DNA of 22,842 nucleotides. It comes from Nanobdellota archaeon (lineage in GTDB: Archaea; Nanobdellota; Nanobdellia; Pacearchaeales; GW2011-AR1). Made by a program: the position numbers and the translations under genes. The DNA lies in assembly GCA_022563455.1 (NCBI GenBank), contig JADFNI010000012.1, positions 1-22,842 on the forward strand, given 5' to 3'. Below, in pieces: positions 16,256 through 22,532 of the stretch (position 1 is the stretch's first letter; each line of letters opens with the position of its first letter). The notes beneath the pieces were generated by a model. That model did not search any database. It saw only the letters and a program-made list of their open reading frames with translations, and had not been told where the DNA came from.

Positions 16256-17169
16256 AACTTCCAAAAAAGAAATCAATTGATCCGAAAGAAGTCAGAAAAA
16301 AAATTAATAGAAAAGTAACAGCCTCTATTTATATAGGAATTTTTATTGCGGCAGTCTCATTCTTCTTTAATCGAGATCTTCCAATTTCCTTAGCAATATG
16401 GGTTGGAGTAACTATTTTGGCATATCTAAATTTGCACTTCAGAGAAAAGTTAAAAGAATCCTCAAGAGTAAGCAAAATGGAAGACGTTTTTCCAGATTTT
16501 TTACAATTAATGTCAAGCAATCTTCGAGCAGGTATAACCATTGACCGTGCAATGCTTCTAAGTGCTAGGGAAGAATTTTATCCATTAGACAAAGAAATTC
16601 AAAAAACTGGAAGGGACATTGCAACTGGAAAAGAAATAGAGTTATCCCTCCTAGAAATGGCTAATAGAATAAATTCTCCAAAAATTTCCAAAACAATAGC
16701 CCTAATTATTTCTGGAATAAAATCTGGAGGAGATGTCGCAACACTTTTAGAAGAAACAGGATCTAGTGCTAGAGAGAAAAAGTTCGTTGAAAAAAAAGCA
16801 GCTTCAAATGTATTAATGTATGTGATCTTTATTTTTGTTGCAGTTTCAATTGGAGCTCCAGGGCTTTTTGCATTATCAAATATCTTAGTAGAAGTTCTAA
16901 CAGAAATCTTCAATAACTTGCCTCCAATAGATCCTAGCGCTGCAGTTTTCACAATGTCCTCAATAAACATTTCAACGAAGTTTATATTTTATTTTTCAAT
17001 ATTATTCATAATCTCGACAGATATATTAGCTTCCCTAATTTTAGGACTTGTAAGCAAGGGAGAGGAAAAAGAAGGACTAAAATTCTTAATCCCATTAATA
17101 ATGCTTAGCCTTTCAGTATTCTTTTTAATTAAATTTAGTTTAGCAGGACTAGTCAAAGGATTCTTTTAG
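16252..17169 (+). CDS. Pilus platform protein, T2SSF domain (TadB/TadC/ArlJ-like), second copy
   Basis: The 305 residues have the same layout as the preceding protein: a basic N-terminus, two helices at about 24-65, a cytoplasmic T2SSF domain (VFPDFLQLMSSNLRAGITID at about 85-104 and ISGIKSGGDVATLLEE further on), then membrane helices near 190-215, 245-270 and 280-300. FPDFL...LRAGIT is the usual T2SSF signature. It is the last gene of the operon (stop TAG). The next gene has its own promoter. The two platform proteins share the fold but little sequence, so they are an old pair rather than a recent duplication. Confidence 0.9.
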   Translation: MKLPKKKSIDPKEVRKKINRKVTASIYIGIFIAAVSFFFNRDLPISLAIWVGVTILAYLNLHFREKLKESSRVSKMEDVFPDFLQLMSSNLRAGITIDRAMLLSAREEFYPLDKEIQKTGRDIATGKEIELSLLEMANRINSPKISKTIALIISGIKSGGDVATLLEETGSSAREKKFVEKKAASNVLMYVIFIFVAVSIGAPGLFALSNILVEVLTEIFNNLPPIDPSAAVFTMSSINISTKFIFYFSILFIISTDILASLILGLVSKGEEKEGLKFLIPLIMLSLSVFFLIKFSLAGLVKGFF

Positions 17170-17186
17170 AAAGAATAACAAAAGCG

Positions 17187-17194
17187 TTTTTATA
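17187..17194 (+). promoter_or_regulatory. TATA-like box for the KaiC-like gene
   Basis: TTTTTATA is centred about 25 bp before ATG 17216. A GAGGT at 17208-17212 sits too close to the ATG to be a good ribosome site if the transcript is leaderless. Confidence 0.5.
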
Positions 17195-17215
17195 CTGCAA
17201 AAACTTGAGGTTATA

Positions 17216-17929
17216 ATGGATAAAGATTTACAAATAAAGAGGGTAAAAACAGGTGTCAAAAATTTTGATTCTCTAATAGGAGGAGGTTTCAAACAAAGCT
17301 CAATTAATCTTCTTGTAGGTAGGAGTGGTTCTGGAAAATCAATTTTTGCAACACAATTTTTGATAGAAGGGTTGAAGTCTGGAGAAAAATGTCTATTAAT
17401 ATCTTTTGAAGAAAAGAAGGCTGAATTTTTTAGTCATATGCAATCATTAGGATTCAATTTAGAGACTTACGAAAAAAGTGGAAAATTATTTTTTCTAGAA
17501 TATACTCCTCAAAAAGTGAAAACTATGCTTGATGAAGGAGGAGGTTCCGTCGAAGCTTTAGTTCTAAGCGAAAAAATAAATAGGATTGCAATTGACAGTG
17601 TATCTTCTCTAATGCTCCTTTTCTCAAGAGATTTAGAAAAAAAAGAAGTTGCATTTTCTTTAGCAAATTTACTAAAAGGTTGGAACTGCACAACTCTTTT
17701 AACTTATGAAGAAAATTTAACATTTGCAAGAGACACTTCAAGAATGTTTGATCTTGGATCAGATAGTATAACGCTCCTTTATTTTCTTAGGGGAAAAAAC
17801 AAAAGAGGAAGATCCCTTGAAATAATAAAAATGAGGGGAACAAAACATTCTCTAAACTTACATCCATTTACAATAGAGAAGAACGGAATAGTTGTAAGCA
17901 AAGCAGCCTCATCAAAGACAAAATTCTAA
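17216..17929 (+). CDS. KaiC-like RecA-superfamily ATPase
   Basis: This is a single KaiC/GvpD-type domain of 237 residues: TGVKNFDSLIGGGF, Walker A GRSGSGKS (35-42), the paired glutamates E65-E66 of ISFEEKKAE, and Walker B RIAIDSVSSLML (about 123-134). The second domain of circadian KaiC is absent. Archaeal members are regulators or assembly factors; ArlH, the KaiC-like partner of the archaellum ATPase ArlI, is the best-known case. Its place right after the platform genes suggests an ArlH-like helper for the pilus ATPase. However, it has its own promoter and is not overlapped with the operon, and ArlH normally has a degenerate site whereas this one looks intact. Assignment as a KaiC-like ATPase is firm; the pilus link is inference. 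Confidence 0.85.
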   Translation: MDKDLQIKRVKTGVKNFDSLIGGGFKQSSINLLVGRSGSGKSIFATQFLIEGLKSGEKCLLISFEEKKAEFFSHMQSLGFNLETYEKSGKLFFLEYTPQKVKTMLDEGGGSVEALVLSEKINRIAIDSVSSLMLLFSRDLEKKEVAFSLANLLKGWNCTTLLTYEENLTFARDTSRMFDLGSDSITLLYFLRGKNKRGRSLEIIKMRGTKHSLNLHPFTIEKNGIVVSKAASSKTKF

Positions 17930-17953
17930 GTTAACACTAACTAAAAAAATTGC

Positions 17954-17971
17954 TTGGCGGTTTCCCGCCAA
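17954..17971 (-). terminator. Hairpin terminator for the major pilin gene
   Basis: TTGGCGG-TTTC-CCGCCAA forms a perfect 7 bp stem with a 4-base loop. Read on the minus strand it follows the pilin stop by about 30 bases, and a run of seven T follows about 6 bases after the stem. On the plus strand only an A-run follows, so it serves the pilin gene or stabilises its 3' end. Confidence 0.65.
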
Positions 17972-18002
17972 AAAATAAAGTAATAAAAAAAATAAATTAA
18001 GT

Positions 18003-18446
18003 TTATTGAATTGTAGCTCTTATATCTCCAGTAACAGTCTCAATAATAGCCTTTCCACTTCTAAGATACTTAAGTGTAATATCTCCATTAAACTTATCTC
18101 CAACAGCTCCAGGACTACATGTCAAAGTTACATCCATCTCAGTTCCATCAGCAACAACAAAACCACTTGTATCTGAACCACATCCAGAAACTGTCAAGTT
18201 AGTTACATTAATCGAAGTTCCGGCACCGTTTTGTATAATAAGCCTAACACTTGAAGCATCAACATAATATTCCCCACAAGTCAATGGAGGGTTTACTAAA
18301 CAAGTATCTGGAAGTGAACTCCCAGGACTAAATACTCCATAATAACCAAGAACACCAATTGCAAGAACTGCTGCTAAAATAGCCCATCCATAAGTCATTA
18401 AAAACTCCATAGACGCTTGTCCTTTTCTATTCATATTTTTATTCAT
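18003..18446 (-). CDS. Probable major pilin, class III signal peptide
   Basis: This encodes 147 residues from ATG 18446. The open frame reaches ATG 18473, but GGAGGT stands 6 bases before 18446, which decides the start. The N-terminus NRKGQASMEFLMTYGWAILA is a classic class III signal of DPANN pilins: cleavage expected between Gly and Gln, Glu at +5, and a hydrophobic helix of about 22 residues. The outer domain has four cysteines (in DTCLVNPPLTCGEYY, SGCGS and LTCSPG), enough for two disulfides, and is beta-rich with a small Ig-like look. Strong promoter, strong ribosome site, single-gene transcript and hairpin terminator all point to high expression, so I take it as the main filament subunit for the nearby assembly operon. 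Confidence 0.88.
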   Translation of the reverse strand: MNKNMNRKGQASMEFLMTYGWAILAAVLAIGVLGYYGVFSPGSSLPDTCLVNPPLTCGEYYVDASSVRLIIQNGAGTSINVTNLTVSGCGSDTSGFVVADGTEMDVTLTCSPGAVGDKFNGDITLKYLRSGKAIIETVTGDIRATIQ

Positions 18447-18452
18447 CACTCT

Positions 18453-18458
18453 ACCTCC
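18453..18458 (-). promoter_or_regulatory. Strong Shine-Dalgarno of the major pilin
   Basis: GGAGGT on the minus strand lies 6 bases before ATG 18446. It is the best ribosome binding site I see in the window and fixes the start over the ATG at 18473. Confidence 0.8.
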
Positions 18459-18496
18459 TTTTTCCAAATACATGTAATTACCTTAACAAAGAATCC

Positions 18497-18504
18497 TATA
18501 TAAA
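18497..18504 (-). promoter_or_regulatory. TATA box with BRE for the major pilin
   Basis: On the minus strand CGAAATG-TTTATATA gives a BRE-like purine-rich element followed by a near-consensus archaeal TATA box. A start about 25 bp on, near 18475, gives a leader of about 29 bases carrying the Shine-Dalgarno. Confidence 0.6.
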
Positions 18505-18525
18505 CATTTCGTGAGGGTGTTACCA

Positions 18526-19116
18526 TTAAAGTTCAATGATTTTCCCAATTCTTCCAACCTGAAAAACTTTTGTTTTTCCAATCAAATCCTCAAGTCCTTC
18601 AGCCTCATGAATATGTGCAGCAATTAAAATATCTGGCTTAAATTTAAAAACAACATCTCTCAAGATTTTATCTCCAGAAAATCCGGAGAATTCAGCCTTG
18701 GTATCCTTCGCATGCATATGTGAAACTAAAATTTTTTTCCGGTTATCCATTTTACCAAAATTATCCCCAATTTTTTCAAAGTCAGATTCCTCAAGGCTAA
18801 AACTCCAATCAGTTCCAATTCCAGCAATCCCAACTCCTTTGTAATTTACATATGCTTTATCAATATTAATGGCCTTTTCTGCCATAGCTATATGTCTAGC
18901 TTTAGTATCCCAGTTTCCAGGAACAAAAATCACTTTGTGATTATTTTTTTTAAATATCTCCAAAACCTCAAGCCCATTTCCAACAAAACCGTTTATGTCA
19001 CCTGCAAGAATAACTAAGTCCACCTCATTTTTCGAGGCCTTCTCAGATAATTTCATAGCGAGGGCCAAATCTCCATGTAAATCGGCCGCTGCAAGTATTT
19101 TCAATTTTTCTTTCAT
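18526..19116 (-). CDS. Calcineurin-like metallophosphoesterase
   Basis: This encodes 196 residues from ATG 19116. The frame extends to ATG 19134, but that lies only a few bases from the TATA element, so a leaderless start at 19116 fits. The metal-ligand blocks of the calcineurin-like fold are all present: AADLHGD, LAGDINGF, PGNWDT, SHMHAKD and AAHIHEAEG. Small single-domain members include YfcE/MJ0936-type phosphodiesterases; the natural substrate here is unknown. There is no signal peptide, so it is cytosolic. It ends just upstream of the major pilin promoter but is probably a separate transcript. Confidence 0.88.
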   Translation of the reverse strand: MKEKLKILAAADLHGDLALAMKLSEKASKNEVDLVILAGDINGFVGNGLEVLEIFKKNNHKVIFVPGNWDTKARHIAMAEKAINIDKAYVNYKGVGIAGIGTDWSFSLEESDFEKIGDNFGKMDNRKKILVSHMHAKDTKAEFSGFSGDKILRDVVFKFKPDILIAAHIHEAEGLEDLIGKTKVFQVGRIGKIIEL

Positions 19117-19134
19117 GTATATATCAATCAACAC

Positions 19135-19144
19135 TTTTTTAAAT
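19135..19144. promoter_or_regulatory. Shared bidirectional TATA element, phosphoesterase and valS
   Basis: TTTTTTAAAT contains the palindrome TTTAAA at 19138-19143. Its centre is about 25 bp from both ATG 19166 (plus, valS) and ATG 19116 (minus, phosphoesterase). The single element thus has correct leaderless spacing for both genes, and no second TATA-like box is needed. Confidence 0.55.
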
Positions 19145-19165
19145 AACTTCGCTTCCTTTAGTTTA

Positions 19166-21574
19166 ATGGAAAAGCTATCGAATAAGAAGAAAGGATATGA
19201 TCCTAAAGAGATAGAAGAGAAATATAGGAAATACTGGGAAGAGCAAAAAATTTATAAATTCAATCCTGATTCAAAAAAGAAAATCTACTCAATTGATACC
19301 CCCCCGCCATATGCCTCAGCAGGACATCTTCATGTTGGTCATGGCTTATCTTACACACAATTTGAAATTATTGCACGGATAATGAGGTTGATGGGAAGAG
19401 AAGTTTATTTTCCTCCGGGTTTTGACGACAATGGCTTACCTACTGAAAAATATGTAGAAGAGAAACTAGGGATTAGTAAATCAAAAACAAACAGGGCAGA
19501 ATTCAGAAAGATATGTTTGGAAGAATCTAAAAAAGTTGAAAAAATTTATGTAGAAAATGTATTCAAGAAACTAGGTCATAGTTATGATTGGGATTTGCTT
19601 TATACAACAATCTCTCCAGAAGCTCAAAGGGTATCTCAGGAGTCTTTCATAAAACTTGTAAAAAAAGGAGATTGTTATAGAGGTGAAGAACCAACAATTT
19701 GGTGTTCGTTTCACGAAACAGCCCTAGCACAGGCAGAAGTAGAAGATCTAGAAAGAACAACAAAACTAAATTATATAGATTTTGATGTAGCTTCTAATTC
19801 AAAAGAAAATAAAAAATTAACAATTGCAACAACTCGTCCAGAATTTCTCCCAGCATGTGTAGGGATATTTGTAAGTCCTGAAGATGAAAGGTACAAAGAT
19901 TGGATTGGAAAAGAATTAATTGTTCCATTGTTTAATCACAAGGTAAAGATTATGGAAGATAAAAAGGTAGACAAGGATTTTGGAACTGGAATCGTAATGA
20001 TTTGTACTTTTGGAGACAGTACAGATATAGAATGGTGGAAAGAATATAAATTAGATTTAAAATCAGTATTAAATCTAGATGGAACATTTAATAGCTTGGG
20101 GGGAAAATATGAAGGTTTAAAAGTTGAAGAAGCAAAAAAGGAAATTCTTAAGGATTTAGATAAGGAAGGAAGATTAAAAAAACAAGAGTCTTTGAATCAA
20201 ACGGTAGGTTCCTGCTGGCGTTGTTCAACTCCCGTAGAATATATAGTAACAAAACAGTGGTTCATAAAGACACTAGACTACAAAGAAGACTTAATCAAAC
20301 GTGGAAATGAAATCAAGTGGTATCCCGAATTTATGAAGGCTAGATTTGAAAATTGGACAAAAAATCTTAAATGGAATTGGACAATCTCAAGGCAAAGATA
20401 TTACGGGGTTCCAATTCCTGCATGGTATTGTGAGTCTTGTAATGAAATAATTATTGCAAAAGAAAGTGAGATACCAATCGATCCTTTAGAAGCTGAGAAA
20501 AATTGCCCTTCTTGTGGAAAAATAGCTACACCAGATAGTGATGTTTTTGATACTTGGATGACCTCTTCAAATTCTCCAGAGGTCGCATCAAGATGGCTTG
20601 AAAATCCAGAGTTATATAAAAAAATATCTCCTATGTCTTTAAGGCCACAGTCTCATGACATAATAAGAACATGGGCGTTTTATACCATCCTAAAGTCACA
20701 TCTATTGTTTAATAGAATTCCTTGGAAAGATATTACAATTAATACTTTTGTTTTAGATTCATCCGGAAAAGGAATGTCAAAATCAAAAGGAAATGCAATA
20801 TGGGTTGACGATTTAATAGATAAATATGGAGTAGACGCATTTAGATATTGGGTTTCTTCAGCAACCCTTGGAAAAGATTTGCCGTTTAATGAAAAAGAAC
20901 TCATAGCTGGAAAAAGATTCTTAACAAAGCTATGGAATGTTTCAAATTTTATCTTCATGAATTTAGAAGATTATAATTATAAAAAACCTAAAAAACTTGA
21001 GAAAATAGATGAATATATGTTGCAAACATTAGCTTATAACACTAATAAAATTAAGAGTCTCTATCTAAATTATAATATCTCAGGGGCAAGAGAGCTAATT
21101 GATAATTTGTTCTGGAATATTTTTGCGAACGATTATCTAGAAATAATAAAACGAAGAATTTATAATGAGACTGGAGATAAAAAGGCCTCTGCACAATATG
21201 TTTTACACCAATCACTTCTAACTATTCTGAAAATTATGTCTCCCATAACTTGTTTTATAACAGAAGAAATATATCAAACTTATTTTAAAAAGATTGAAGG
21301 GGATAAATCTATCCACATATCAAAATGGCCGGAATTTAAAAAAGAACTAATTGAGCAAACTAAAGAACTACAAGGCAAGGGGAATTTATTTAGGGAAGTC
21401 CTCTCAAAAGTAAGACAAGAAAAAACAAACGCAAAAAAATCAATGAATTCAGAGATAATTTTAACTCTTTCAAAAGAAGATTTAGAGATGTTAGAAGAAA
21501 TGAAAGAAGACTTCGCATCAGTTACTAATTCTAAAGAAATTAAAGAAGGAAAATTCAAAGTAGAATTTATATAA
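19166..21574 (+). CDS. valS: Valyl-tRNA synthetase
   Basis: This class Ia synthetase charges tRNA-Val and edits mis-charged Thr. I start at ATG 19166 (802 residues). The open frame runs back to 18995 through the opposite-strand phosphoesterase, but the TATA element lies 25 bp before 19166 and homology begins just after it. Seen: HVGH (residues 56-59, the HIGH motif), the FDDNGLPTE signature that marks ValRS against IleRS/LeuRS, editing insert with TTRPEFLPACVG, zinc-type CWRCSTPVEY and CESC...CPSC knuckles, SRQRYYGVPIPAWYC, and GMSKS (536-540, the KMSKS loop). The anticodon-binding domain follows. It is shorter than many ValRS and lacks the long C-terminal coiled coil of bacterial enzymes. 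prf1 starts one base after its stop. Confidence 0.95.
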   Translation: MEKLSNKKKGYDPKEIEEKYRKYWEEQKIYKFNPDSKKKIYSIDTPPPYASAGHLHVGHGLSYTQFEIIARIMRLMGREVYFPPGFDDNGLPTEKYVEEKLGISKSKTNRAEFRKICLEESKKVEKIYVENVFKKLGHSYDWDLLYTTISPEAQRVSQESFIKLVKKGDCYRGEEPTIWCSFHETALAQAEVEDLERTTKLNYIDFDVASNSKENKKLTIATTRPEFLPACVGIFVSPEDERYKDWIGKELIVPLFNHKVKIMEDKKVDKDFGTGIVMICTFGDSTDIEWWKEYKLDLKSVLNLDGTFNSLGGKYEGLKVEEAKKEILKDLDKEGRLKKQESLNQTVGSCWRCSTPVEYIVTKQWFIKTLDYKEDLIKRGNEIKWYPEFMKARFENWTKNLKWNWTISRQRYYGVPIPAWYCESCNEIIIAKESEIPIDPLEAEKNCPSCGKIATPDSDVFDTWMTSSNSPEVASRWLENPELYKKISPMSLRPQSHDIIRTWAFYTILKSHLLFNRIPWKDITINTFVLDSSGKGMSKSKGNAIWVDDLIDKYGVDAFRYWVSSATLGKDLPFNEKELIAGKRFLTKLWNVSNFIFMNLEDYNYKKPKKLEKIDEYMLQTLAYNTNKIKSLYLNYNISGARELIDNLFWNIFANDYLEIIKRRIYNETGDKKASAQYVLHQSLLTILKIMSPITCFITEEIYQTYFKKIEGDKSIHISKWPEFKKELIEQTKELQGKGNLFREVLSKVRQEKTNAKKSMNSEIILTLSKEDLEMLEEMKEDFASVTNSKEIKEGKFKVEFI

Positions 21575-21575
21575 C

Positions 21576-22451
21576 ATGGAAGAAGCAGAAAAATTCGAAC
21601 TTGAAAATCTTTTGGAAGAGCTCGAAAGTTATAGGGGAAGGCATACTGAATTAATAACAGTCTACGTGCCAGCAGGCGCAACTCTTACCCAAACAACAAA
21701 ACAATTAGAAAATGAGAAAGGAACTGCAACAAATATTAAGTCTACAGCAACGAGAAAAAACGTAATTAATGCATTAGAAAGAGCAATAAGAAAATTAAAA
21801 GATATAGAAAAAACTCCAAAAAATGGTTTAGCAGTTTTTTCAGGAAATGTTTCGAGAGTAGAGGGTGGGGAAGACTTACAAATTTGGGCAATTGAGCCTC
21901 CAAAAAAATTAAAAATTAAAATATACAGGTGTGATCAAACTTTTGTTTTAGGGCCATTGCAAGAAATGCTTGAAACTGATGAAGTCTATGGTCTTTTAAT
22001 AATTGAAAGAAACGAAGCAACAATTGGAATTTTAGATGGCAAACACATTAAAATTCTACAGCATATGACTTCAGGAATTCCGGGAAAAACAAGAGCGGGG
22101 GGTCAAAGCGCACAAAGATTCGCAAGAATAAGAGAATCTGCTGCAAAAGAATTTTTTAAAAGAGTTGCCGAAAATATGAAAAAGCATTTTTGGGAAAATA
22201 CTAAACTAAAGGGAATTTTAGTGGGAGGACCGGTCCCAACCAAAGACGAATTCTTAGAACAAGGACAGTTAGTAACTAAATTAAAAGATAAAGTAATTGC
22301 AATAAGAGATATTGGAGGAACAGAAATGCACGGCCTTCAAGAATTACTTGAAAAATGTCAAGATGTATTAGCAGAACAAGAAATAATAAAACAAAACTAT
22401 TCGCTTGAGAATTTAGTACAGGAATATAAAAATTTACTAACTGTGGAATGA
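21576..22451 (+). CDS. prf1: Peptide chain release factor aRF1, lacking domain 3
   Basis: aRF1 reads all three stop codons and triggers peptide release. The 291 residues hold domain 1 with NIKS (53-56) and YRCDQTF (117-123, the YxCxxxF motif), and domain 2 with GGQ (175-177) in the usual RAGGQSAQRFARIRE setting. The protein then ends near residue 291, after ELLEKCQDVLAEQEI and about 20 residues that I cannot align to the family from memory. Normal aRF1 is about 400-420 residues; the missing part is domain 3, which contacts the GTPase partner and ABCE1. The TGA stop at 22449-22451 directly abuts a palindromic repeat. No continuation of domain 3 is visible in any plus-strand frame before the next gene. 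Possibly truncated by the repeat, an assembly join, or a true short form. Confidence 0.9.
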   Translation: MEEAEKFELENLLEELESYRGRHTELITVYVPAGATLTQTTKQLENEKGTATNIKSTATRKNVINALERAIRKLKDIEKTPKNGLAVFSGNVSRVEGGEDLQIWAIEPPKKLKIKIYRCDQTFVLGPLQEMLETDEVYGLLIIERNEATIGILDGKHIKILQHMTSGIPGKTRAGGQSAQRFARIRESAAKEFFKRVAENMKKHFWENTKLKGILVGGPVPTKDEFLEQGQLVTKLKDKVIAIRDIGGTEMHGLQELLEKCQDVLAEQEIIKQNYSLENLVQEYKNLLTVE

Positions 22452-22532
22452 ACCCCGTTAGAAATCATTCTGACTAATCTAGCGGGGCATAAAATATAAA
22501 TTAATTATGGCAAAGGAAATTTCTAACGGGGT
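22452..22532. repeat. Palindromic repeat element (two competing hairpins)
   Basis: Arm ACCCCGTTAGAAAT (22452-22465) has a perfect 14 bp inverted partner ATTTCTAACGGGGT (22519-22532). Its first ten core bases also pair with TCTAGCGGGG (22478-22487; ten pairs, one G-U). In translation the arms read NPVRN and (I)SNGV. I recall such NPVRN...SNGV peptides scattered through proteins of CPR bacteria and some DPANN archaea, as expected of a dispersed repeat, but cannot verify this here. The element starts one base after the prf1 stop and runs into the start of the methyltransferase frame. Confidence 0.8.

Noticed and set aside
12935..17929. Archaellum (arl) operon
   Set aside because: There are two separate single-domain platform proteins, no ArlC-G genes and VWA-type subunits; the set is closer to Tad-like pili.
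18995..19165. N-terminal extension of valS
   Set aside because: It runs antisense through the phosphoesterase coding region and lies upstream of the TATA element; the synthetase pattern starts after 19166.
22448..22477. Tiny frame MNPVRNHSD starting in the prf1 stop
   Set aside because: Nine codons, inside the repeat arm; it reflects the repeat sequence rather than a gene.
22449..22500. Readthrough of the prf1 TGA into a domain 3
   Set aside because: The frame continues only about 15 codons before a stop and resembles no aRF1 sequence; the other plus frames also close quickly.
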